Shown in pieces: positions 1 through 10,682 of a stretch of 64,000 nt of DNA. Position 1 is the first letter of the stretch, and every line of letters starts with the position of its first letter. The stretch lies in contig JAPFBL010000118.1 in NCBI GenBank assembly GCA_026182355.1, positions 435,001-499,000 of the forward strand, written 5' to 3'. Below the pieces are notes generated by a model. It was given only the letters and a program-made list of their open reading frames with translations, was not told where the DNA came from and ran no database searches. Source of the stretch: Hermatobates lingyangjiaoensis. Its lineage: Eukaryota; Arthropoda; Insecta; Hemiptera; Hermatobatidae. Position numbers and translations under genes: made by a program.

Positions 1-65
1 GCTTCTGCATTGACGACCTATTTAATATTAGTATAAGTGGGCAGCAAATCTTCTTGAAGACAAAT

Positions 66-594
66 GGAATTAAAGTATGCAGCAGCTTCTGCATTGACGA
101 CCTCGCGCAAGTTCTCAGCGGGCATGGAGATTTCGGGGCATACTTAGCCAGGTTTAAGAGGAGAGATAGCCCAGGCTGCTGTTGTGGGGCTCCGATGGAG
201 AGCGTGGCCCACATCCTGGAGGAGTGCCCCAGATACGCAAGGGAGAGATATACGTATGAGATGTCTACTGGGAGGCTGGTTGCGGAGACATACCGAGGAG
301 CCCTGACACTAGGTCGCAAGGAGTTTTTTGATTTCGTTTATAGGTTAAGAAGACTACGAAGGACGCCGGAAGTCACGCCGCCCAACGTGTATTAGGAAGT
401 GCCGTTGTGCGGTTATCCAGTGCTTAGTGGCCTTAAATAGAGGGTTTTTTCTTTTGAGTTTTGATTAACTCACAGTGGTTGAGGGTTTTCTTTTGGCTTT
501 GGTTACTAAGTGGTTTTTCTGTTTGATAGTAAGAAAAATCGAGGCCATCAGCAAAAAGGTCGTCAATGCAGAAGCTGCTGCATACTTTAATTCC
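66..594. repeat. Palindromic repeat split by a LINE tail
   Basis: Positions 66-103 and 557-594 are perfect 38-bp inverted copies that begin GGAATTAAAG on the left. A LINE 3' fragment lies between them. A third partial copy of the arm end (19 bp, GCTTCTGCAT and onward) is at 1-19 in direct orientation to 85-103. The right arm runs straight into a TA microsatellite (594-613). The text before the left arm (GGCAGCAAATC) resembles the flank of the palindrome at 15.9 kb, so both probably belong to one family. Confidence 0.7.
104..400 (+). pseudogene. C-terminal fragment of a non-LTR retrotransposon (LINE) polyprotein
   Basis: The plus-strand frame running to a stop at 393-395 encodes a Cys/His knuckle with CCCGAP, then HILEEC and PRYARER. 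This is the typical end of reverse transcriptases of I/R1/Jockey-type LINEs. Only about 95 codons remain, starting exactly at the inner end of a palindrome arm, so this is a 5'-truncated copy. A T-rich 3' flank continues to about 550. The class is fairly sure and the clade is not. Confidence 0.65.
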
Positions 595-647
595 ATATAT
601 ATATATATATATACATTGTCAAACCACCATATGAAATGGGAAAACAA

Positions 648-690
648 GACTAAGTTCTTTCAACTGTAACAAGCGGTCTTCGTCAGAGTC
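648..690 (-). ncRNA. Hammerhead-like motif, family A, left arm of A1
   Basis: Read on the minus strand: GACU, core CUGACGA, extra A, stem II GACCG with CAGUU (one mismatch), GAAA, AGAACU, U, AGUC. GACU and AGUC pair as a 4-bp stem I. The core bases match the hammerhead consensus CUGANGA/GAA. Stem III has lost its perfect palindrome in this copy. Activity is inferred, not shown. Confidence 0.5.
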
Positions 691-733
691 AAAAGCCAAA
701 CTGGTCAGAATCAAAAACCCATTCAGGGTTTTT

Positions 734-784
734 GACTCTGACGAAGACCCCTACGGTTACGGTTACGGTTGAAAGATCTTAGTC
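734..784 (+). ncRNA. Hammerhead-like motif, family A, right arm of A1, with expanded stem II
   Basis: GACU (734-737), CUGACGA (738-744), extra A, a long stem-II region, GAAA (771-774), stem III AGAUCU, U, then AGUC (781-784). Stem I is a perfect 4 bp. The stem II loop carries a triplicated GGTTAC unit absent from other copies, so this hairpin has grown by slippage. All core bases are intact. Confidence 0.55.
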
Positions 785-879
785 TTGTGGAAACCACCTA
801 TATTCATATTGTGGTTTGATCATTGATTGTTATTTCACGTGTTTATATGAATCTTTATATATATATATATATATATATA

Positions 880-1112
880 CGAGTTCAAAATTCAAGAAGA
901 GTAACACACAGAGTAAGGAGGAAACACACTTACAGACTCAAATTTTCGGGTAATCCGTCTTCAGGAAAAAAAGAGAAAGGGAGACCAAGCACGTTGTAGA
1001 CGCAACGGCAAGTGTGTTTCCTTACTCTGTGTGCCGAAAATTTGAGTCTGTAAGTGTGTTTCCTTACTCTGTATGTTACTCTTCTTGAATTTTGAACTCG
1101 TATCGTGTCCAG
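880..1112. repeat. Palindromic element, family B (copy B1)
   Basis: CGAGTTCAAAATTCAAGAAG near 880 recurs inverted at about 1081-1101, and AAATTTTCGG recurs inverted near 1035. The element is bordered by a TA run at 856-880 and an AT-rich run at 1140-1165. The left arm (minus strand, about 932-967) has CUGAAGA, extra C, a short GG/CC stem, GAAA, AUUU and GAG: a hammerhead-like layout with weak stem I. Confidence 0.7.
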
Positions 1113-1200
1113 TTTGGATCTTGTTTCGTTATTTAAGTGAAGATATAAATATAAATATATATATATTCGTAAATTATGGTAGCAGTCCTTCTTTGACACA

Positions 1201-1318
1201 CACATTATTGAAAATGACACCATTGTGTAGACGAAATAACGACAGTGTTATTTAAAAAAATTGAGAAACTTGTTAAGAAACAGGTATGAGCTAAATTTGG
1301 TGTCATTTTCAATAATGT
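1201..1318. repeat. Small palindrome ending in a TA run
   Basis: ATTATTGAAAATGACACCA at about 1203-1221 is repeated inverted at about 1299-1317, with an 80-bp spacer. The right arm passes directly into TATATATACATATATG. I found no hammerhead core in it. Confidence 0.6.
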
Positions 1319-1365
1319 ATATATACATATATGTATTAACTTAATAAACGGAAAAACGATCCAAA

Positions 1366-1590
1366 CTGGACACAATACAAGTTCAAAATCGATGAAGAGT
1401 AACACACAGAGAAAAAACACACTCACAAGCTCAAATGTTCGGGTAAATACGTGTTAAGGAGAAAAGAGAAAGGGAGAGCACGTTGTAGACTTGGTTTTCC
1501 TTTCTCTTTTCTCCTGAATACGGATTGCCTGAAACTTTGAGTTTGTAAGTGTCTTTACTTTGTGCGTTACTGTTCTATATATATATAATT
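1366..1590. repeat. Palindromic element, family B (copy B2)
   Basis: A diverged inverted repeat related to B1. It shares ACACACAGAG, the AAATGTTCGGG region and the GGGAGAGCACGTTGTAGAC centre. The right arm reads CUGAAUA where the hammerhead core needs CUGANGA, so the motif is broken at G8. A TA run follows at 1575-1586. Confidence 0.6.
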
Positions 1591-1896
1591 CAATATGGAT
1601 AAAAAAACGAAGACAAATTATAAACATTGCAGTTCGGCTTGAAACATCATCAGAAGAGGTAAGAGAGGGAAACCAAATGCACTGGTGCAGAGAAGGTTGT
1701 ATCTTTGACAAATACTGAACTTTGTTTTCAGTGCTTTACGGATCATAACAAGTAAAAAAGTTTTTCGTTCCTAAATAAACAAATTATTATAATAAAATAT
1801 TAGTATAAAAATTGGAATAATGTTCATACTTGTTGTTATTTTAAATGCAAATAAGCTTGTAGTAATATAGATTGATAAAAAGTGGTGTATGTTTAG

Positions 1897-2050
1897 GTGG
1901 AAGGATTGTACAGGCAAGCAGTGAAGGGACTACGGATGGGCGTTGAGTACGGGTGCAGCGTGTGGACGACGGTGGGCCGGAGCGACAGCGAGAAGAGCAC
2001 AGTAACTTTTACAACGCCCCCATGCTCGCAAGCCCTCTCAGTCGACTGCG
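1897..2050 (+). CDS. tor: RTK exon: C-terminal half of an FN3 domain
   Basis: GC-rich against its surroundings. It follows TTTAG and precedes GTACCC. It opens in phase 0 and ends in phase 1. It encodes a G-strand-like end, with [17 protein letters not shown] and then VTFTTPPC, typical of FN3 domains. The phase fits the next exon, giving [10 protein letters not shown] across the junction. It is the first exon I can support, and whatever encodes the upstream ectodomain is not visible. Confidence 0.6.
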
Positions 2051-5000
2051 GTACCCACCCAGTCAATCTTATAAAAAACAACGTATTTCTAGTGGCGTAG
2101 CAACTATTTCAGCCACCCGGGATGGTTGTAAGATATGAGTTTGAGCATTCAAAACTTCAGAAAGTCCTAAAAATATTTATTTTCATGGAGTTATAATCAA
2201 CCCAGCCAATTACCTACCCAGACAATCTTATTAAAAAACAACGTATTTCCAGTGGCGAAGCAACTATTTTAGCCCCCCGTGAAGGCTGTAAGATATGAAT
2301 TCCGTTAGCATTCAAAACTTCAGAAAGTCCTACAAATATTTATATTTATGGAGTTACAACCAAGGATATAATTTTATACTGTTCCTATTAATCCCAGACT
2401 TACATCTTATTACAGTACTCATATACATATACAGTCATTATCAAAAGAAAAACAATGATTTTTTAAAGCAAAAATGTATTACTGAAATCATAAAAAAAAA
2501 TGGTCAAATGACATTACTGGCTACGCAAATAAATATAATACATTTTCAACCCCAAAAAAGAAACTATTTTTGAAAAATTTGAAATAAATGTATTTTTCAT
2601 TTGAAAATATTACAGTTGAAAATCCGTCTAAAAACAGTATTACAAAAAAAAAACATAAAAATATTGCGTCCTTAAAAACGCAGTTTGGTATAACATTTCA
2701 GATTTGTTGTTTACATTTTATTGTTTTAATTTTTTTCTATTTTTACCCTTTGTAAATGTTAGTCCCTGGTATGTGCTGCCCGAGACGGACCACGCCCCCC
2801 TTTCTACGCTACTGCTAATTTCTAACACTTTGTGTCTGCATCAGGTAACATTTGCTTAAAAAAAAAAACTGAGGAACAGAAGACCGTCAGATAAGGGCTG
2901 TTTATAACCTGACAGTATTCTATCTCCTACCTTACCTAGAAGTAAATGATACCTGAAGAAGAAACTAAATGTTAGAAACACGGTCTTTTTCCACATATAT
3001 TCTTTTTTTTTAAGGAATTCATTTCTTCAATATTTATTCAAAAAATATTCTTTCATTACATTTTTCTCTTTATATTGCAGTGATTTCTTCCAGGTGTGTT
3101 TATGTTTATACGTTTTCTCCTCATAACAAATTTTAAAGCCATACACAAATGTGTAGTGAAGTTCAGTCTGTTATAATGCCAGAAATCAATGACCTGACCT
3201 GATTAAGTGGTCGGAGAGTTGTTATGTAAAACATTGAAAATAAGTTGCCCATCTTATTACATATTGTGATGTCTGACCACAAAGATAACACTCTCTTTGC
3301 CTGAACTAAATATTGACATCACAGATAAAATAATGACTCATTTTGAATCCTGTGTAAACTCTTACAAACTTTACCTTTTAGGGTATAGGCTTCTTTTAGG
3401 GTTTGAAATGTTTTGATTTATTATTTAGCTTTTATTATTACCTAAGGGGGTCCACACATCACCGAGTCTATTCTACATCGACAATTAAAATACATTAAAA
3501 TCAGACAAATTCATTAAAATTCTACAAAGGCATTAAAATCAGAAACTAAATTTTAAGAAGAAACCATTTGAATCGATATATTAAGCTCTATTTATCATTT
3601 ACAGTTCCATACATTAATATATATCTCAGAAATCAATATATATATATATACCATTGTCTAATTAAAAGATATAATATAACAAGCGTTTTCTTGATTCAGT
3701 GTTAATTAATTGCATAAATTAGTTCCAGAGCCCATAAGGAATTTTGAAATCGAAGAAACTCCCAACTGCCGAATTCGGTTAAGCTGGGACAAACCTTTTG
3801 TGAATCCTGACTTCTACGAGATTTATATTTACGGAGGAAACAAACTAATCTTCGAAGAAACACTTTCAGGAGTAGGTAAACAAGTCAGTTTAGTTTAAGA
3901 ATAATGAAGTAACATATTTTCCTATTAGTTGTTCAAACAGTATATATTTCTTTTTTTTTTTTTATTTAAAACTTATTAACTATATTTAAATTCTGGATTT
4001 AGTAACTTTTAAGTTGATAAGTGTTTGAGTCAACAGCTTTTATATTTGAAATTAAAAGATAAATGTATTATCAGATTATAGTGTCAATGCTTGCATCTGC
4101 GGAAAAAACTGCAAAATACCATGTTTATAACACTGTCAACATTCAAACCACAAAAAGAAATGAGAAAAAACTGAGATCTTTCAACCCTGACAAGCGGTCG
4201 GTCATAACATCCGCGGGCCTAGGTCGGGTCGAGCTTGGTCCGGGTCTGGCTAAATACCAGCGGCCCTGGGTAGGGTCGGGCTTAATACACGTGGGCCTGC
4301 ATCGAGTCGGCTTGGACCGGGTTAGGTTTAATACCCGCGGGTTTGGGTCGGGTTGGCTTGGACCGGATCGGGCTTAATACCCATGGGCCTAGGTCGGGTC
4401 GAGCTTGGTCCGGGTCTGGCTAAATACCAGCGGCCCTGGGTAGGGTCGGGCTTAATACACGTGGGCCTGCATCGAGTCGGCTTGGACCGGGTTAGGTTTA
4501 ATACCCGCGGGTTTGGGTCGGGTTGGCTTGGACCGGATCGGGCTTAATACCCATGGGCCTAGGTCGGGTCGAGCTTGGTCCGGGTCTGGCTAAATACCAG
4601 CGGCCCTGGGTAGGGTCGGGCTTAATACACGTGGGCCTGCATCGAGTCGGCTTGGACCGGGTTAGGTTTAATACCCGCGGGTTTGGGTCGGGTTGGCTTG
4701 GACCGGATTGGGCTTAATACCCATGGGCCTAGGTCGGGTCGAGCTTGGTCCGGGTCTGGCTAAATACCCGCGGCCCTGGGTAGGGTCGGGCTTAATACCC
4801 GCGGGCCTGGGACAGGTCGGGCTTAATATTCGTGAGCCTGGGTGGGTCGGCTGTACCGGGTTGTGCTTTATACTCGCGGATCTGGGTTGGGTCGGGCTTA
4901 ATACCCGTGGGCCTGGGTCGCCTGGATTTTTTAGCCCCGATCTTACCTCTGCCCTGTACACTAAACGACTTGACACGATGATGCCCCAGGTGTCCGTGCA

Positions 5001-6502
5001 TTTACCCGTGATATACTGTTGGTGTCGTTATGTCTATCAATGCAAGTCTACTAGTGTACAAGACCTCTGCTACTTCTACAGTTCAGTCCAAATCAGTTTT
5101 CTAGAGACAGATCAAAACAACTGGCACTCAAGTTCTCGGAGTACTGGATCGCGGGTTACGGGTTGATGAAAGATGACAAGACATTATACACAAGGATACA
5201 ATAGACCGCAGTCTATTACGCATGGTTAACTCCAATGTATTTCATATGACACAATATGATAAAAAATGAAATTATTATACACTTTTAATTTAATCTTTGA
5301 ATAACCAGGATATTGTTGTTTGATTGAGATATTATTAACCACAAAAATTTGGTACGTGAATATGGCATTATTGAAACTGCACAATTTAACACTGTAATAA
5401 AAGGTATAATATAAATAGTAATAAATAGAGTTACTGTTCTATACTATATACTGTAACATTGTCAAATAGGTTAAGAAATGTATTTTAGAATCCATTTATA
5501 GTATAGAGCTTTCTCACCGTGTAATATAGAAGCTGTCGTTAATCAATAGCTTTTCCTAAAAGTATTTGTTTCAGAACTGGACTACTGCACGATTACCTGC
5601 TTTAGTACCTGGGCAATTCTACACTCTAGAAATAAGAACTGTCACCTCTGTGGGAAAAGTGACATCGTATGCTGCATTCACTCCCTCCTGCCAACCCACA
5701 GGTAAAGTCCACACAAGATGACTCGTCAGTATTCAGTTTCTGTCTCCTTTATTCAAGCTACTAGCGTCGTCACGCTGAAGTCCTCAAAGGCAGCACCTAT
5801 TGCTGTCTTCCAGAAAGCAAACTTTTCAATCCAATATCGTTTATCAATTTTTTTAAAATCACCACAACTCGGAATGTTGTACAAAACCATTTTTTAATAT
5901 TTCATCCCATTCTCAGCACCTCATGAACAACATTCGACCAGATTAAAGTAACGTATATATTATTTTATCATTTTCATACATTCTCCGAATCGGTTTAATG
6001 TATTTTACTGATCTACCTTACAGTAGAACTTTGAAACAGCTTAGGTTTCTTTTCCCCTTAGAAAACATAAAAAAAATCTGGAGTGGCCTACACTCAACTT
6101 TACTATAAGTAAACATAATATTATACTTCTTGGGTATATAATAAATAATGTTCCATTTAGGTATAATATAAATGTTTAAAAAGGGAGATGTTTATTAGTC
6201 TTTCATTTCTGGAGGTAAAATTCTGAATATATTTTTCGTTTATTGCATTTGTAACATCAAAGATAATGCAAAAATTTTAAAACTCTAGAATTAGCAGTTT
6301 AAGAGAAAAAAATGCTTTCTAAAAACTGGTTTTTGGCAAAAAAAAAGTGACTTTTCCGTCATACATAATTCTTCCCAACCATTAGGGATCATCTACACTA
6401 TGGGGCCCATTTTTTTGTAAAATATCAACTTGATCCATCAAAGATTCTGGACCGTAGCGTGGTAACAAGCAATGCTAACACACTCACCCACCCACCCACC
6501 CA

Positions 6503-6546
<44 letters not shown>

Positions 6547-9500
6547 TATCATCGAAAAAACATCATAAAACGACTTCTTGGACCTTAAAACATATGATTC
6601 CATCAAAATCTCGAGATCGAATTTTTTCACGAAACTATACTTTATTTATAGTAAAGTAAACCGCGATAATTTACTAACCTTTGGAGAAAATTATTACTGA
6701 TGCTTTCAAAAGAAAAGTAAATAACTGTATTTCAGTCAACTATTGATTTTGTCATACTCGTATGATGAAGGTTTGCCAACTTACACTTCCGTTAATACCT
6801 GAAATGCCACTTTATCAACCCTACATTTCTTGTTTACCTTTCCATTGTTAGTCTTAAAAATGCAATTAGATTCATACCACTACAATTTTTGTTGTTGTTT
6901 AAACCGATTCCCTAGCGAGTGATAACATCAGCCGTTTACCGACTTTTTGCTTGATTGGTGATTCTACAGATTCTACATTGGGATTCCTAAATTTTACCTA
7001 ACTCAAGTCCATTACGAGTAGGGGATCTTTAACCAGTACTTGACATCGTACAGGCTCGGGACCGACGGCTTAACGTCCTCTACGAGGAACGACGCACTCA
7101 AATTTATTCACCTTAATCTTGCGTGAATAAATCGAGGGCCAGGTAGGGATCGAATCCCGGACTACCAACCCAGAGGCGAGTACCTTAACCACTGAGCTAA
7201 CCTGGTCCCTACATTACTAGTACAATACACTCCGATTTTAACGTTTCCTTTAGATTTATGATTAACTCGTTTCTCATGAAATCTTGTTTTCCCCTTTGAT
7301 ATCATAAATTGGAATGTTAACAAAAGTTACACTTTAATAGTCACTTATCCAGAAAAGAAAAGAAGAATTTATATGTAACATATAATATATTTGTTTCTGT
7401 TAAATATCTGTTCTTAAAAGAATAATTTAGATTCAAATGCCTCTGAATCTCTGAATACTGACCTTGTACAAAATATTTGTATATACATAACGATATTGTT
7501 ACAGAAATAACAGCAACTCTTTGATTATTGTGTACATAATATAATGTTTCTTTTCCTAGTACACATGACTTATCTTTTGGTTTCTAATAAATAACAATGA
7601 AGTATTTTTTTCTGTAAAGTAATCTTTTTTTTTTATATGTATGATAATAATACTTACTGGTCCTTACATTACTGTGTATAACACTGTAAAGACGGTACGA
7701 TTGTTCCAATGCTGCAAAATTTCTATGTAATTTCTCAAAACAAATATCCACTTCAATTATTTTCATTTTGTCGGAGGGCGAGGTTAGCTCAGTAGTTATC
7801 GTACTCACCTCTGAACTGATAGGTCCGGGGTTCGATCCCCACCGGTTTTCAATTTATTTACGCATGAAATGAATAAATCTGAGAATGTCGTACCTCGAAA
7901 AGGACGTTAAACCGTCTGTTCTGAGCCTGTACCATGTCAAGTACTCATTAAAGATCCGTACTCTAAATACACTTGAAATACTAAATTTTCGGCAAAATTT
8001 AGAACTCCCAATGTAGAGTGAACAGGTGACTATGGCTCGCCCATTCTACAATGGGTACCAAATAATAAATAAGCCACAATTTCAACCCCTAGAACAGCAC
8101 TATAACAAATGTATTGGACCTTATAACAAAAACACAAACAAACAAACATTTCCATTTTGGTTCACTTCTTGCCTATCAAAAACTAAAGCCTTCAGATGAT
8201 AAGAGTACGATAATGTGATAAATAAATAAATAATCTAGACTGGCGCGAGCATCCTTTAATTTTGAAGTTAGTTGTTGATTTTGTATTTTTTTTTATTTTT
8301 TTTTTTTTGATAACGTCCACACTTGCAAATTTTGACTGAGAACTTCTTCTTTAAGTGGACATAATGAAAGGATTTGTTTTGTTATTTTTTAATATAATCG
8401 ATCAGGTCAACACTAGATGCATCTCGTCATTACGATTTTCAAGACAAAGTGGTAACCAAACCACTTTGGATACCAGAACTCTTCAGCCGCACTTCGCTTG
8501 TTGCCTGCACTTATGCCCAATGCTGCTTCAATTTGGAGCATCAGTGTATTCAACATGATATGACACATCGACGTTTGATAAGTCGCCTTAAATATAACAC
8601 TAGCCATATAACCGTGAGATGAGTGTCGTTCCGTAAACTGAACAGATCTACAAGTAAAACATTAACTAAACTACACAAATACAATCATATCAGAACACAC
8701 ATTAGTTTCTAATCAAAGTTATTTTTTGATGTTTTTAAATTAAATATTTAAAATTAATTTATATTTACGGAAGGTGAATAAATGTCGTCCGTCAAAAAGG
8801 ACGTTAAGCCGTCGGTCTCGTGCCTATAAGATGTCAGATACTCATTAAAGAACCCTACTCAAAATACACTTGAGTTATGCAAACTTTAGAAGTCCCAATT
8901 CGATGGCCAAGCCTATTATTATTATTGTTAATTATTATTTTAATAAAAATTAAAATACTTTTTACATACTGTTTACATAGTTACATAGTAGTGTCATAAA
9001 AGTTGGTTTATACTTTATGTCAGTGATAACCACTGTACCACGGTACTATCCTCTGCCGCATGATTCTTGAAGTGTTCTGCCAAATTTTACGGATCACGCA
9101 TTAATAGTGTAAGCAGAATCAACAGCTAATGTGGCTCACCCATTACTTAAATGAGTGTCAAACAATGAATAAGCCACAATTTCCGGCCCTAGAACAGCAC
9201 TAATTTAGGACTCGCAATTTAGAATCAACAGGTAATTATTACTATTACCTGGAATGGTACTCACCCATTACAATATAATAGTAATTTTATTATTAATAGA
9301 ATAATTTATTTTACTTTATTTATATTTATTAGTTTTAACTAAACTTTATAATTAATAATAACAAATGTTTCCTATTTCAGAAAGTAAACACAAAGGAATA
9401 GACAAAATAATATACGCCACTCCTCTTTTAGTGTTATCGTTCCCACTGGTAACTGTGATTATGTTTTTAATGCTAAAAAAGAAGGTAGATCTGCAACAGA

Positions 9501-10651
9501 CAAATCAACCAAACAACAAAGTAAGTAGAGGAGTACTTTCAATTTTGTTAGGCTAAAAATTTTCAGAGAATATTAAATTTTTTTCTTTCTGCTCCGTCAT
9601 TCATGCAGTCGTTTAACGCATTCCAACCCCTAAAGTCATTCAATAAGTTTAAGAGTCTCAATTTATTTCACTATTAAAACTAATGTGTTTTTTTCAACGC
9701 TCCTTTCTCTTAGGCCACATATATTTTTGTGCTAATTACTGTAATTATCAACTTGTTAATTATAAGATCACATCAGTGATGGATTAACAATATGGCACAT
9801 GCCTCAGGCTAGTGCTTCTCAAAAGGTGCCCTAGGGCACATTAGTGCGCCCGAACACATTAGTGCACCCGGGCAAATTGGTGCGCCCGTACACATTAATG
9901 CGCCAGGGCAGATTAGTGCGCCCGAACACATTAGTGCACCCGGGAACATTGGTGCGCCCGAACACATTAGTGCACCCGGGCACATTAGTGCGCCCGAACA
10001 CATTAGTGCTCCCGGGCACATTGGTGCGCCCGAACATATTAGTGCACCCGGACATATTGGTGCGACCGGACACATTAGTGCCCCCGGGCACATTAGTGCA
10101 CCAGGGCAAATTAGTGCACCCGGACACATTGGTGCGCCCGGACACATTAGTGCACCCGGGAACATTAGTGCGACCGGACACATTAGTGCCCCCGGGCACA
10201 TTAGTGCACCAGGGCACATTAGTGCACCCGGACACATTGGTGCGACCGGACACATTGGTGCGCCCGAACACATTAGTGCCCCCGTGCACATTGGTCTGCC
10301 TGAACATATTAGTGTCCTCGGGCACATTAGTGAACCCGGACACATTGGTGCACCCGAGCATATTAGTGACCCGGGCACATTGGTGCGACCGTACACATTA
10401 GTGCACCCGGGCACATTGGTGCGCCCTGGAAAGTAGCCAGGTGCGCCCCAAGATAACCGAAGTTTAAATTTATTTTTTAAAATTATGCATCATTATCATT
10501 TATTTTAGAAACACCAATGGTTTTCAAGTATGAGTCAAGTCACCGCCACTTGATATTTTGAACTGGAAGGTAAATTTCTTTCATCTTTAAGCAAGCAATG
10601 AATAACTTTCTCTTTTCCTTTCTTTTGGGGATTTAAATAATTTGCTACTGA

Positions 10652-10682
<31 letters not shown>

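Larger units (their letters stand above)
612..862. repeat. Palindromic element, family A (copy A1)
   Basis: The left arm (about 617-700) and right arm (about 721-815) are inverted copies that end in CAAACCAC / GTGGTTTG. The right side continues into CATTGATTGTTATTTCACGTG. TA runs lie on both outer sides (594-613 and 856-880). Each arm holds a hammerhead-like core, annotated separately. Other copies start near 12726, 21984, 24301, 31465, 32216, 38641, 42975, 52290, 58765 and 60243. Confidence 0.8.

Noticed and set aside
4063..5166. Overlapping open frames in the GC-rich array
   Set aside because: Period 170 is not a multiple of three, so the frame changes each unit. They are products of the tandem array.
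7780..7850. tRNA gene with GGTTAGCTCAG and GGTTCGATCCC
   Set aside because: The acceptor stem does not close and the same sequence recurs with a SINE body in at least eight places, so it is a SINE head.
9809..10414. Long open frames of 176-201 codons on both strands
   Set aside because: They are six-residue repeats made by the 18-bp minisatellite in every frame. There is no start context or neighbour that suggests a gene.
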